Translations under genes and position numbers: made by a program | The notes under the pieces: generated by a model | Database searches by the model: none | Told to the model about the DNA's origin: nothing | What the model saw: only the letters and a program-made list of their open reading frames with translations | NCBI GenBank assembly: GCA_964472305.1 | Contig: CAYYJR010000030.1 | Span: 1 to 32,880 of the forward strand | Length of the DNA stretch: 32,880 nucleotides | DNA from: CAYYJR01 sp964472305 | GTDB taxonomy: Bacteria; Armatimonadota; Hebobacteria; CAIYQO01 | Direction of reading: 5' to 3' | Shown: positions 22,201 through 31,200 of the stretch, piece by piece | Layout: each line of letters starts with the position of its first letter | Numbering within the stretch: the stretch's first letter is position 1

Positions 22201-24579
22201 TCCGTCATTGTCGAAGCGTACGCCGTCGACTCCTACAGACGACCATCCAGCGATCACCAGGAATTTTTGCTGATATTGTCCATACGGATCGACTTGCAGC
22301 AGCGGATATGGGCGAACACCACGCGCATCGTAAGGTGGATTATCATTGGTGTAGATGCGTACAAAAGTGTTTTGGCCCACCCAGTGCGTCGGCACGATCG
22401 ATGAGGTGCCCGCAGAGGTGAAGACACGTCCGCTACACGAGATGAAATCCCTGGCATTGGCCAGCGGCTTGATGCTCTTAAAGGTGACGTTTCCATGGGC
22501 GACGGCCAGCAGCGCGCGGCCCAGCACCGGCAACTGCTCGGCTAATGCGGCGGTGGTCAGCGACTCAAAAGTATCATCCGGTGTGCCGACTTTGGGCGGG
22601 AAGAAGCTCTTACTGGCGACGGTAAAGGCCACGCGTCCGAACTTAAACCAGATCTGTGAATCCAGGCCACTGTGAATATTCTGGTCGTTTGGCGAGCCGG
22701 AGGCATCCGCAGTGCCCCAACTGGTCACCTGGTAGGCGGGATCGCCGGTAGGGAGCGGTGGCACACAGTCGGATATGGCGTTCCGTAAATCGGTACTCTG
22801 TGGCTCCACCACGGTACCGGGATTCCATAACCCGGCCAGCACGGATAGGTTTTTCCATTGTTTGGCACCGCCCGAGTAGAGTTCCAGGTTGATGGTCATC
22901 GTCGCGCGATACTTTTCGAACAGCTTGTGCAGCGCGATCCGCTCATCATACATGCTGATCTGTCGAGTATGATAATCCTTCAACTGCATCATATACGCTT
23001 TGAAGCGCTCGCGATACCCCCATGCCGTGAAGTCGTCTGTCTCACCGGGCTTTTTGGGACTTAAGTGAAAGGCGATTGTCCAGAACGGCGTCGAGATAAT
23101 GTTGCCTGCGCGGGTATCGATCGCCTTAGCGGTGATATATGCCTTCATGGTGGGGTCTTGATTGGCAGGGTCCGCTTTCTCGCTGGCTGACGCCTTGATC
23201 AGGTCGAAACCCGGTCTGAACGCCGGACGACCGGCACGAATCCACGCCAGGCGCGCTTGCATGTATTCTTCACGGCGCTCCAGGTTGATCTCGCCCGCCA
23301 CGGTGGCGAAAGCTTTTTCAAACCATTTGCGAAACGCCGGATCGTGCTTCATCCACTGTGTACGATACGCGTTGACGGCGGACGGCATGATCGTGGGCGA
23401 AGCCATGTCCGCTTTGATCCACGGCTCCGGAGAGTCGATGATTGCCAGCCCATCGTTGACATAACGCAGAGTCGTTTTCGCAGTTTGCTGCAACGTTTCG
23501 AGCGATTTGTAATCCCGAAAATCTTTAGAGAAGGTTTCGATTGCTTCCAGCAGGCTATAGGTGCCTGACCATCCCTGACCGTGCCCGGCGGTGGCCACGA
23601 AAATGACGTCGCGTATGAGATTTGCTTTATAGGGAGCGAAGGCGTTCGCCATCTGAAGCATTACCGCCAGCGACACTGCCTGCTCGCCGCCCGGTGCCAG
23701 TTCCGGCACCATCGAATAGCTGTCATAATAACTGTTGATGATCAGTGCTTCACTGTTGGGGTGATCGGCCTTCAACACACCGATGACATTCTGTGCATAT
23801 TTTGTCTGCCAGGTCACCTTGCAGCGAATGCGCAGTGATTTACCGGCGTATTGATCGATTGAGCCGCGCACATAGAAACGCGGGAACTGCACGTCATAGG
23901 GGGTAGTTTGCGACGACCAATAGCGCGCGCCGTCGGGATCACCTGGCGTGTCGAGCGGATCATCACAGACAATCACCGCTTTGGCGCCCATCGACGCGAG
24001 CGCCGGCCAATCGATATCCAGCCCGTGGTTCAGGACAATACTGCCTTCCAGCGGCTTGCCAACCAGATCAAGCGGGCTGCCCGATTCAGTAATCAGCAAG
24101 GGACCGTCAATGCCCTCTTTCGGCAACGCGGTGGGCAGCATGCCGGACGGTTCGAACGGGTACAGCGTGACACCGGGCAACGGCTTGCCGGTGTCGTCCA
24201 GCAATTCGCAATACTCAGTGATCGGCACCGCCACGGGGAACGTTTGCGTCTTCACGTCCAGTCCGGCCTTGGTAAAGGTGTCCATGATCAGCTTTTCGGT
24301 GTTTTCGCACCCGATGCTGCCGGTAACCCGACCGAGCTGGCGCGTTCCCGTGGGCAGGCTGGCCGTTTTAATCTGGCTCAACACCTGCTTGAGGTTCGGC
24401 TCCGTCAGCGCGGCCGTGAGCGGCTCCTCGCTGTAGTTCCGCACGAACTTAGTCCCGGGCTTCCGCTCGGGTGGTTCAGCGTACGTCACAAACACGTAGA
24501 GAGCGATAATGCTCAAGGCGGCGAATAAAATCGCGACCGCCCACTGGCTGAATGGAGTTTGAGTTTCGTTCTTCATCAT
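19198..24579 (-). CDS. Giant fusion of M28 peptidase-like domain and FtsX/MacB-type permease
   Basis: About 1,793 residues from ATG 24577-24579, which overlaps the preceding stop; an upstream GTG is also possible. Order: one membrane helix (about 12-32); an extracytoplasmic M28-like aminopeptidase region (about 60-400) with an inserted PA-type segment (about 165-250); a long extracytoplasmic region (about 400-1030); several helices (about 1035-1120); then an FtsX/MacB module beginning GLNNMRRRKVRTGLT (about 1150) with three C-terminal helices (about 1510-1620); and a soluble C-terminal domain of ~165 residues. The M28 zinc-ligand motifs look lost: YYDS instead of HxD, GGEQA instead of G-D-N, AGHGQG instead of GEEQG. 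It is therefore likely a non-catalytic binding module. It would work with the ATPases encoded downstream in the same operon. Confidence 0.85.
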   Translation of the reverse strand: MMKNETQTPFSQWAVAILFAALSIIALYVFVTYAEPPERKPGTKFVRNYSEEPLTAALTEPNLKQVLSQIKTASLPTGTRQLGRVTGSIGCENTEKLIMDTFTKAGLDVKTQTFPVAVPITEYCELLDDTGKPLPGVTLYPFEPSGMLPTALPKEGIDGPLLITESGSPLDLVGKPLEGSIVLNHGLDIDWPALASMGAKAVIVCDDPLDTPGDPDGARYWSSQTTPYDVQFPRFYVRGSIDQYAGKSLRIRCKVTWQTKYAQNVIGVLKADHPNSEALIINSYYDSYSMVPELAPGGEQAVSLAVMLQMANAFAPYKANLIRDVIFVATAGHGQGWSGTYSLLEAIETFSKDFRDYKSLETLQQTAKTTLRYVNDGLAIIDSPEPWIKADMASPTIMPSAVNAYRTQWMKHDPAFRKWFEKAFATVAGEINLERREEYMQARLAWIRAGRPAFRPGFDLIKASASEKADPANQDPTMKAYITAKAIDTRAGNIISTPFWTIAFHLSPKKPGETDDFTAWGYRERFKAYMMQLKDYHTRQISMYDERIALHKLFEKYRATMTINLELYSGGAKQWKNLSVLAGLWNPGTVVEPQSTDLRNAISDCVPPLPTGDPAYQVTSWGTADASGSPNDQNIHSGLDSQIWFKFGRVAFTVASKSFFPPKVGTPDDTFESLTTAALAEQLPVLGRALLAVAHGNVTFKSIKPLANARDFISCSGRVFTSAGTSSIVPTHWVGQNTFVRIYTNDNPPYDARGVRPYPLLQVDPYGQYQQKFLVIAGWSSVGVDGVRFDNDGRLLAYKDISTVSQGIFQNEKVPDATLAVGGGGTKEMNLSLFRCTEVACYQRVNPKTLNNFPRFDFLSSLGMGAPDSVHLESKGPGICAFLPPDTSFYVAMMDGSAANPNIQTYRAFMLNVADLPPFPWDPVKYPLDPVKDKTLITEPELFGKGYIAADMSNMTFPYFDGAASMLRTNAKRLRLQLRYHMADEQMIKSQQDGEDMLAHAWELRKQGDAFSAVNEAGKSFSFVINNHPVIRNKIANAVFGILWYLGILVPFVFFLEKLLFGFTDVRRQLLAIGVIFVGVFLLLRFFHPAFQMVSNPMIILLGFLIFLLAIVVTIMVSGKFQQVIRTLRRKEGYVEGADVNRGGVIGTAFMLGLNNMRRRKVRTGLTCVTLILITFVMICFTSVNTNINNVEFMTGRSPSNGIMRRDPNFLPVSDNEINNIRQIYGLQYPISINYWLVGGADPLKKLNTDILLDREYVIGGQKITKRGKVNAAVTMQHNEPMFTGIDKYLITRKGRPLQERWFPAGPDTAAAMTAAIAAGYKPQNYVILPDKVASELDITPESVDAGTQKLLIRGEEYVVQGIFNSTELDKHLGMDGQSILPYDLNSQLNAGKMNTDGSSRNPEKQASPQNIERLKAYQVILTSKAPVVQPKEQNIAVSCSILFPSQPFKLRSDLPEFAPVTYRQQDTTIAEYLERLGIGAYFAKGNIAYYGYRTRAKTSTGLIELLIPILIAAMTVFNTMRGSVYERKDEIYVYNAVGIAPNHIFFMFMAEACVYAVIGAMAGYLLSQISGTILVKFGLSGGLNMDYSSIETIYASLAIVASVMLSTIIPAHTASRLALPSDEVSWSVPKAEGDVLQFNLPFTFTAHDRLAVISYFSRWLDANGEGSAGSFFCGPPSVRMDYSTDEDGNGGLIPGIEATVWLKPFDLGVSQQLLITLPTDPETGEYIARISIERLNGTIAAWNRAVMPFLGALRKQFLNWRAVGDEERADMFIEAKALFTKTTVEDRETVNV

Positions 24580-27236
24580 GGCCACTGACTGTAAACATAC
24601 GTCACTCCGTGTGCACGGAGATACAAACCGACGATCTCAAAGATCATGATCGAGACCATACAGGCGAGGAACATGCCCACGCTGAATGGCACCAATCCTT
24701 TGCGAATAGTGTGCGCGCCGCCAATACGCAACACGATAATGCGCACCAGCCAGGCGATAAAGGCCATATACCAGAAAGTAATGGCGAAGTTGGTGGTCGA
24801 CAACACATACCCGAGCGGATGCAGTGGAAACCACATGAAGGCGTTGCGCAGGAACGCCAGGACACAGGTGATGACAAAACCGATACCAAGCCCCTTGGCA
24901 TCAATGTTATGGACGAAATCCAGCGGCGCCGTTTGCGGTGTCAGGAGCTTGCCCGCGGCGAAGAGCTGGTCTGTGGCCAACTCGCCGCCACGGAAGTTAT
25001 TAAAATACCATCCTTGTTTGAACGGCCAGGAGTAGACAAAATTGTCGGCGCCCATCCCGTATGCCCAACACAGCAGACAGAAACCGCCGATGAGGATGCC
25101 ACCCAGCAAGCCGATGGTCAGTCCGTGGCCGATATCACGCGGTCGCACGTTGAAGTGGCGGCCCAGTTCCATCATCTCGACCTGTACCGGTGCAATGAAC
25201 AGGAAACAGGCCACGCACATGAAGCCGCTGGCGATGGTGGCGACCAGCATGCCGGTAGGACCGAACACCGCGAATCCGCCCAGCGCCGATACCAGCAGCA
25301 TGCCGAAATACGGCGACCAATAGCCAAAGGGCATCCCTGCCTCGGCGCGGATTTTGCTGGCCGTCAGCCCGCACACCAGCATCCAGCCAAAATAGAGCAA
25401 GCTGGCCAGCCAGCCCATCTTCGTCCACACCCCCCACGCCAGCAGCACCAACAGCGAGCCGGCGACCATCAGCGCCGCAGTACGATAGGACACGATTTCG
25501 TGCGCATCATCCAGCTTGATCTTGCCGATGAGGTGGCGGAAAATCAGCCCCAGATGCCGACGCGCGGCGAAGATTGCCAGAAACGCATATGCGATGAATG
25601 AGCCGATGCCTTGCTGATTCTGCCAGGGGTAGCCGGCGTAGCGCGTAAAGTTGAACGCCTGGCCGAAGACGAACCATAACTGGAAGAGGAAAAAGGACAC
25701 CCAGATGGAGAAGAGGATGTCGGTTTCCAGCAGCAATCCGATCGAGAGAACGGAGAAGACGACCGCCATGCCCGCGTTCTGAAAGAATGCCTTTAACAAC
25801 GGATTGGTGAAGAAGGTATCGAGGTGTCCGCCTCCCCACATGTCCGTCGATCCCGGATTGGGCAGTGCGGGATAATAGAAGTGCAGTCCGCGCAACAACA
25901 CTAGTGGCATCATCACCGCAAACCCGATCCACAGAACCTTATTCTTCACCAACCGTTGTACGATGGTTCCGATATCCTGTGCATCCTCGCCGAACAACTG
26001 GCGCGGCAGGATATTCATCGGGAAAGTGAACCGTTCACTGTCCACCCACTGTTTGCGCATCAGCACATTGGAGCCGAAAAAGCCCATGAAGAGTGCGCCG
26101 ATGAGCAGCGTCCACGCGATGATGGGACGTACCCATTGCTGCAGCGGAATAAAGCCGGTACACAGATATTTAATCCCAGCAAGCGAGAACATGTTGTCGG
26201 GTTTCACGAAGGTGAAGTCCCGTTCGTTGTCCGGCAGGCCACCTTCTTCGGGTGACAACTTCAATTTGCTGGCACGAATGACTTTCGCGCCGGTATAGGC
26301 CCCCTCGACCGCCTGTGAATTAAAGAATTCAACATCCTGAATGGCCAGTTTGCCCGGGCCGTTCAATCCGATCAGGATGGTATAAGTCTGTTTTAGATCA
26401 GAGGGGATATTGACCGGAGAACGCCCGATACGCAGGAATCCCCCCTGATTGTCGAAGGTGGGGGCGGTTTCCGCGGAGCCCAGCAGCAGATTGTACGGCA
26501 TGCCGTCATCCACTTTGGTTTTCACATAATAATACGAAGTGGTTTGAAAGCCACTCGCGCGCACTAAACAGGAAAACAGGTAACTTTCACGCGGAGTCAG
26601 CAATTCGCGCTGGCCGGAAGTGCCCGGGTTTTTCCAGCGCGGCAGCGTGATGGTCAACCAGGTGCGCGCTTTCTCGTCATTACCATTATCGAGGACGGGG
26701 CTTTTCACCTTCTTGCCACGCCACAGGATATCCTCGTAGCCCAGTTTGCCCGTGCCTTGAATATCGGATTGCTGTAACTCCGCGGTGAAGCGGCCGTTGG
26801 TGATCAGGTTATTGCCGTGCGGCCAGAGCACGCTCGGGAGGTTCTCGTAGGAACGAAAATCTTGTTCGTGCGGCAGCGCGGCAATAATGCCGAAGATACG
26901 GGTCCACATCCCCTGGGTCATCAGCGGGGCGGCAACCAGCAACGCGGTGTAAATCACTACCAGTTCGGGTGTGATCAGTCCCAGTGGCCGGCGGAACGTG
27001 TAGAGCAGCGCACTAATCAACAGCACGATCATTATCACGCAGACGGCGCCATTGGGGGGGGAATTCTCCAGAAACGGACCTCCCACCAACAGGACGACCT
27101 GGTATTCATGCCAGATACCCATCAGAAAGAGCGCGAAGATGCAGACGACAAACGAACGCAACGTGAGACCACGCTGCGGCCCTGACATCTGACTGGCGGA
27201 AGTCGCCGTTTGTTTCGGTAATGTTGAAATGGACAA
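24576..27236 (-). CDS. DUF6785/DUF6784-like multi-pass membrane protein with periplasmic beta insert
   Basis: First gene of the operon; 886 residues from TTG 27234-27236, chosen because AAGGTG sits 7 nt upstream, while the first in-frame ATG (27186-27188) has no ribosome binding site. Three hydrophobic segments lie within the first 120 residues, followed by a ~200-residue polar, beta-rich insert (about 130-345; it opens GNNLITNGRF and contains GGFLRIGRSPVN) that resembles a jelly-roll binding domain, then about ten further helices. The core motifs EAGMPFGYWSPYFGM and NAFMWFPLHPLGYVLS are typical of DUF6785/6784 proteins, which look related to the OPT transporter fold. The molecular function is unknown. 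Its stop overlaps the start of the giant fusion gene. Confidence 0.8.
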   Translation of the reverse strand: MSISTLPKQTATSASQMSGPQRGLTLRSFVVCIFALFLMGIWHEYQVVLLVGGPFLENSPPNGAVCVIMIVLLISALLYTFRRPLGLITPELVVIYTALLVAAPLMTQGMWTRIFGIIAALPHEQDFRSYENLPSVLWPHGNNLITNGRFTAELQQSDIQGTGKLGYEDILWRGKKVKSPVLDNGNDEKARTWLTITLPRWKNPGTSGQRELLTPRESYLFSCLVRASGFQTTSYYYVKTKVDDGMPYNLLLGSAETAPTFDNQGGFLRIGRSPVNIPSDLKQTYTILIGLNGPGKLAIQDVEFFNSQAVEGAYTGAKVIRASKLKLSPEEGGLPDNERDFTFVKPDNMFSLAGIKYLCTGFIPLQQWVRPIIAWTLLIGALFMGFFGSNVLMRKQWVDSERFTFPMNILPRQLFGEDAQDIGTIVQRLVKNKVLWIGFAVMMPLVLLRGLHFYYPALPNPGSTDMWGGGHLDTFFTNPLLKAFFQNAGMAVVFSVLSIGLLLETDILFSIWVSFFLFQLWFVFGQAFNFTRYAGYPWQNQQGIGSFIAYAFLAIFAARRHLGLIFRHLIGKIKLDDAHEIVSYRTAALMVAGSLLVLLAWGVWTKMGWLASLLYFGWMLVCGLTASKIRAEAGMPFGYWSPYFGMLLVSALGGFAVFGPTGMLVATIASGFMCVACFLFIAPVQVEMMELGRHFNVRPRDIGHGLTIGLLGGILIGGFCLLCWAYGMGADNFVYSWPFKQGWYFNNFRGGELATDQLFAAGKLLTPQTAPLDFVHNIDAKGLGIGFVITCVLAFLRNAFMWFPLHPLGYVLSTTNFAITFWYMAFIAWLVRIIVLRIGGAHTIRKGLVPFSVGMFLACMVSIMIFEIVGLYLRAHGVTYVYSQWP

Positions 27237-27401
27237 TGCCGTACACCTTCACTGGTCAAAGATGGATTGGCGTTATTGGGGTTCGTGCAACCCTACCAAA
27301 TTGGACGGTACAGACGCGCGTGCAACCGGTCGATTTTTATAGGGGAAAAAGGCTTCTCCCGCCACCCATGGTGGCTTTCGCGAACGTCCGAAACCTATCG
27401 T
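27237..27401 (-). promoter_or_regulatory. Long 5' leader of the seven-gene operon with two adjacent hairpins
   Basis: Between the predicted start (about 27401) and the TTG codon lie ~165 nt. Near its 5' end are GCCACC/GGTGGC (27361-27375, 6 bp, 3-nt loop) and, directly after it, a 7-bp hairpin (27343-27349 with 27354-27360, one G/U). The rest shows no open frame with a ribosome binding site. Attenuation or a riboswitch is possible, but no known class was recognised. Confidence 0.35.
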
Positions 27402-27407
27402 TGCAGT

Positions 27408-27436
27408 ACTGTACCCCTTCCTCTGTGCGGTGTCAA
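27408..27436 (-). promoter_or_regulatory. Strong promoter of the seven-gene operon
   Basis: On the minus strand a perfect TTGACA (27431-27436), a 17-bp spacer and TACAGT (27408-27413). No comparable promoter was noticed in the short gaps inside the operon. Confidence 0.65.
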
Positions 27437-27625
27437 GGCTTTTTAAGGATTCACGCCTGTCGCTTGTTCGCTATGTACAGCATACGCAATCTCCTGTCCA
27501 TCGACCGTCTAGTCGCACGGAATCGCGGGTGGATGCATGCTGAATCCATCCTATTGACACCAGGCATTGCAGAAAGTTTCACGCCCGTGTCATGATTATA
27601 TCGCGACTTTTCATGCCGGTGCGGA

Positions 27626-27654
27626 TTGACCCCCCGCGGCAACTTCGCTATACT
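27626..27654 (+). promoter_or_regulatory. Promoter of tRNA-Gln
   Basis: TTGACC (27626-27631), a 17-bp spacer and TATACT (27649-27654). It has the same -35 sequence and spacer length as the tRNA-Arg promoter at 11154-11182. The predicted start is about 13 nt before the mature tRNA. Confidence 0.75.
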
Positions 27655-27673
27655 TACACCACTCGCACGCTAC

Positions 27674-27749
27674 TGCCCGGTGGCGCAACTGGCAGCGCAG
27701 AGGACTTTGGATCCTAAGGTTGGACGTTCGAATCGTCCCCGGGCAGCCA
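27674..27749 (+). tRNA. tRNA-Gln, anticodon TTG
   Basis: Acceptor TGCCCGG pairs with CCGGGCA; D-stem GCGC/GCGC; anticodon stem AGGA/TCCT closes the loop CTTTGGA (anticodon TTG); T-arm GGACG-TTCGAAT-CGTCC. The discriminator is G and the CCA is encoded. The outermost anticodon-stem pair is a G-A mismatch, a minor oddity. Confidence 0.95.
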
Positions 27750-27775
27750 CTTTCCCGCATGGAAGGTGCTTTTTC
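27750..27775 (+). terminator. Terminator after tRNA-Gln
   Basis: CTTTCC (27750-27755) pairs with GGAAGG (27761-27766, one T/G wobble) around a 5-nt loop; TTTTT follows at 27770-27774. The stem is short but correctly placed. Confidence 0.5.
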
Positions 27776-27779
27776 TCCA

Positions 27780-28117
27780 TATTTATCTTGTTGCGGTATG
27801 CTGTTTCGCCCCTATCTCTCCCCGCTGATTGTCCGCTGTCTTCGCAGAGAATTACACCCTGCGGCGACCATGGGACGGTTAACAAGACGATCACCGGTGC
27901 GGCCCTGGTGCTCGATCCGTCGATGCAGCACGGCGGCGGCAACCCGGGCACCTTTGGCCATGTCCACTTCCTGTCGATTTCTCCTTGCCGCGATCACGTT
28001 ACAGCCGGTCAACGCGTTCCGATTCCACGCAGTCAGTTCATGAATCGCCCCGCTGAAGACGGCGAACTTCAGTCGTGGCAAGAGGGAGGTGTTTCGGGTA
28101 ATATAACACCCAAGTAG
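27780..28117. other. Intergenic stretch between tRNA-Gln and the giant surface-protein gene
   Basis: No gene is supported. A plus-strand frame through 27870-28117 reads in a protein-like way for a short distance (for example LDPSMQHGGGNPGTFGHVHF) but lacks a ribosome binding site, has no sensible start and is not recognised. It could be a decayed gene remnant. Confidence 0.4.
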
Positions 28118-28132
28118 AGCTCAAATTGAGCT
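28118..28132. promoter_or_regulatory. Perfect palindrome touching the -35 element (candidate operator)
   Basis: AGCTCAA-A-TTGAGCT is a perfect 7-bp inverted repeat with a single central base, and its last T is the first base of the TTGACA -35 box. Size, symmetry and position fit a dimeric repressor or activator site. Confidence 0.45.
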
Positions 28133-28160
28133 TGACAGGTGCTTGCCCCCCACCTATACT
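28132..28160 (+). promoter_or_regulatory. Promoter of the giant surface-protein gene
   Basis: A perfect TTGACA (28132-28137), a 17-bp spacer and TATACT (28155-28160, 5/6). The predicted start is near 28167, about 98 nt before the ATG. Confidence 0.75.
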
Positions 28161-28167
28161 GACAATA

Positions 28168-28250
28168 ACCGGTGAAAGCATCCTGGGCAGTCGCAATCCC
28201 TCCAGCCGTACCAGGTCATGGACACCCTGCCTCACAGTCCATCCACCGGG
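28168..28250 (+). ncRNA. Candidate structured 5' leader (three-way junction)
   Basis: CCGGTG (28169-28174) pairs with CACCGG (28244-28249), closing a region with CCTGG/CCAGG (28182-28186 with 28211-28215) and ATGGAC/GTCCAT (28218-28223 with 28237-28242). The closing stem ends 2 nt before the AAAGGAG ribosome binding site, so folding could control translation. It does not clearly match a riboswitch consensus known to me. Confidence 0.35.
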
Positions 28251-28264
28251 TAAAGGAGCATCTG

Positions 28265-31200
28265 ATGGTTATACGATGGTGGATGCGAAGCGCCCTGTTC
28301 GCTGTGATCGGCATAATCTGTTCCGGGATTGCACATGCGGGAACGATTGAGATCACCATTCCCGAACGCCTCAATCGTCAGTGGACAAACGAGACCGTTA
28401 CCTATCCGGTGACCTTCGCGCTCGGGCAGTGCCTGGAAGAATCGATCCGCCTCACGGGTCCCGGCGGAGCGACCCCGGTGCAGTTGTATGCGGTAGAACA
28501 CTGGCCCGACACCCAGTTTGTCAAGTCCGCAAAACTTGTTTTCGTCGTTTCCTCGCTGGCTCCCTTAGCCATTATCAACTATACCGTCTCCTACGGCACG
28601 ACCATTCCTCCCGAACCGGTACCCGCCGCAGACCTCCAATACGTGACCACTCCTGAGTATCTCCAGGCGACGACCACCAATTTCGGGGTGCGGTTTCGTC
28701 TCGGTGCGCAGGCGTATAGTCCGCCCATTTCCTCCGCGACAGTGCCCGGCCCGCTCGTGGCGCTGCGCAACGCGGCCGGTTCCTGGTTCGGCGGCAGTCG
28801 CCTGTATGGCAATGCGCCAGTGACGGCGTTTACCGCGCAAATTCTCGAACAAGGGCCGGTGATGGTACGCGTGCGTTATGCGTATGACTATGAAGACGGC
28901 ACACACCTGCAAATCATCCTGCGCCTGGATGCGAACGACAACAGGATCTACGTCGATTCCACCGTGGAAGGCGATCAGTTGAGCGATGGATGGGATATCC
29001 TGCTCACTCCGGGACTGCCGTCGCTGTTGCTGCAGTTCATGCCCGAACAGGTTACGCTCCAACCCGGCACCACCCTGGTGAATGGCTGGCGCCAGAAGGC
29101 TGTCGCCGATTACGCTCCCGGCACATTGATCAGTCTGATCCCCTGGGGCGACTGGTGGGACGAATTCATGGCCCCCTCGTTCTATCTCGTATACACGCCG
29201 GCGACCTCTCCCGCGCGCGAACTGATCATCAAGCGGCTCAAGCCTGAAGCCTGGGTGGAGGCAGGACCGATTGGCTCGATGGGGTCTTGGGATTCCTGGC
29301 AGCGGAAGAAAATGCCACTCACCAAGGATGCCGATGGATCGCTGTACCTGCGTATGAACAACGCCAGCGGTCAACGCGACTGGATGCTCGGTGAACAACT
29401 TTGCAGCGAGCGCGTAGCCCCGGCTCCACCTCAGAATGCCATGGCGTCCGAGCCGGTGGACGACCTGGATTCCGTCAAGGATCTCATCCTCGACTGGACC
29501 GCATCTACCGAGCAGCACCCCCGCCTGTTTTTGAACGGGACCGAACTGGCGGATGCGGGAACGCGCTTCCCCACGCAATACAACGACCTGCGCAACGTGT
29601 CAACGGCGCGCAGCGACCTGGCAACCCTCGGTTACTACGACACGATGCGCCGACCATCGGCGACCATCTGCCGGTATGACGCGGTGGTCGATTCCGGTCT
29701 GATTACCGCCCAGGAGCGCGCGTTGTTCCGCGCGCAGATGGCCTTCATCGCCTACCGGCTGTTTAGCGCGGCAAACTGGTCTACCGAACGCGGCTATCGG
29801 TCCGGTAATGAAAATATGACCATCACCCAGGTGCTGAACCTGGGCCTGATCGCCTGCGCCTTGCGTGACCATCCCATGGCGTCCACCTGGAAAGCGTATG
29901 CACAACAGCGCTACGAATTGTGGCTGAACCGCCTGGATGCCGACGGTTACTGGAACGAGAGCGGTCACTATGCGCGCGTTTCCGTCGCCAAGCTGCTCTG
30001 GTTCGCCGTGGCTATGAAAAAGGCCGGCTACTACAATTATTTCACCGACCCGCGCGTGCAGCGCATGTGCATGTTTTACGAAAAATCGCTGACCCCATTC
30101 GATCCCCTCGTCGCGCTGAAACGCCTGTCTCCGCCATATGGTCGCGGCTCGCACAGCAGCAATTGGGGGTTGAGCGGGATTTCCGCCCGCGCGGCGGCTG
30201 ATGTTGCACCCGAACTTTCGCGCATCATGGCCTGGAGTTATGAAAAAACCGGCTACGGCACCTTCATGGGCGATAACATGGCTAATTATGAAGTGCTGTA
30301 TCCGTTGCGCACCTTACCCACGCAGCAACCTGATTGGGTATCGGAATTCATCCCCAGCCTGGGGCCGTTGTTTCGCAGCGGGTTAGCCACGGCGCAAGAG
30401 AATTATCTGCTGATGGCCTCGCAGTATCCCACGAATGCCGATGGTGAATTCTGGCCGTCGGAAGTGGGTGGAATCCTCCACTGGTTCGCCAAAGGAAAGC
30501 CGCTGTCTCGCCGGTTCGCCTCCGTGCCGGACATGAACCATGACCACGGCCTGCTGGTGAGCCGCGTCATGCTGGCCACGAACTGGCAACCCGGACAGAC
30601 CACGCCGTGGGGGTACGAATCGAATAATACGCTGGATGGGAAAGCGACCCTTCCGCGGCTGGATTATGTCAATGCCGGCTTCCAGTGGACAAAACCCTGG
30701 ACGCGCTTCAATACGCCGCCGTCCGGGTTACCGGCCTTTCCCATCGTACCGCAGAATGGTGCAACCCCCGCCCACTGGCAACGGCAAATGATGTGGGTGC
30801 GCGCCGACGATCCGGGTGGCGCGCAATACCTAGTCTTCCGCGATACCGTCACCGGCGGACAACCCACGCAGTGGCAATTCTGGACCCTCTCCAACCGTAT
30901 CGACGAAGTCGGCGCCGCCCAGCAGGGAACGGGCGCGCGATCGTTGTCGGGGAATCGCTTCCGGGCGGTCGGCCAATTCGGGGTCGATGTCGAATATTAT
31001 ATCGCCAATCCCATTGACACGCCCCGCAATACCCTGAGCTACACCGAGTCGTCAGCCTATCATGGGTATAATGTCCCGAATTACGCCATCACCCAGGATC
31101 TGATGCACTTGCAGTTGACCGGCGACGGCCATTATTTCGTCGTGCTCTACCCGAGGGAGACCGCGGAAGGTGTGCCGACCTTCACCACGATGGGCGGTGG

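Noticed and set aside
27626..28117. Plus-strand open frame through tRNA-Gln
   Set aside because: It contains the whole tRNA and its promoter and has no ribosome binding site; only its last part reads slightly protein-like.
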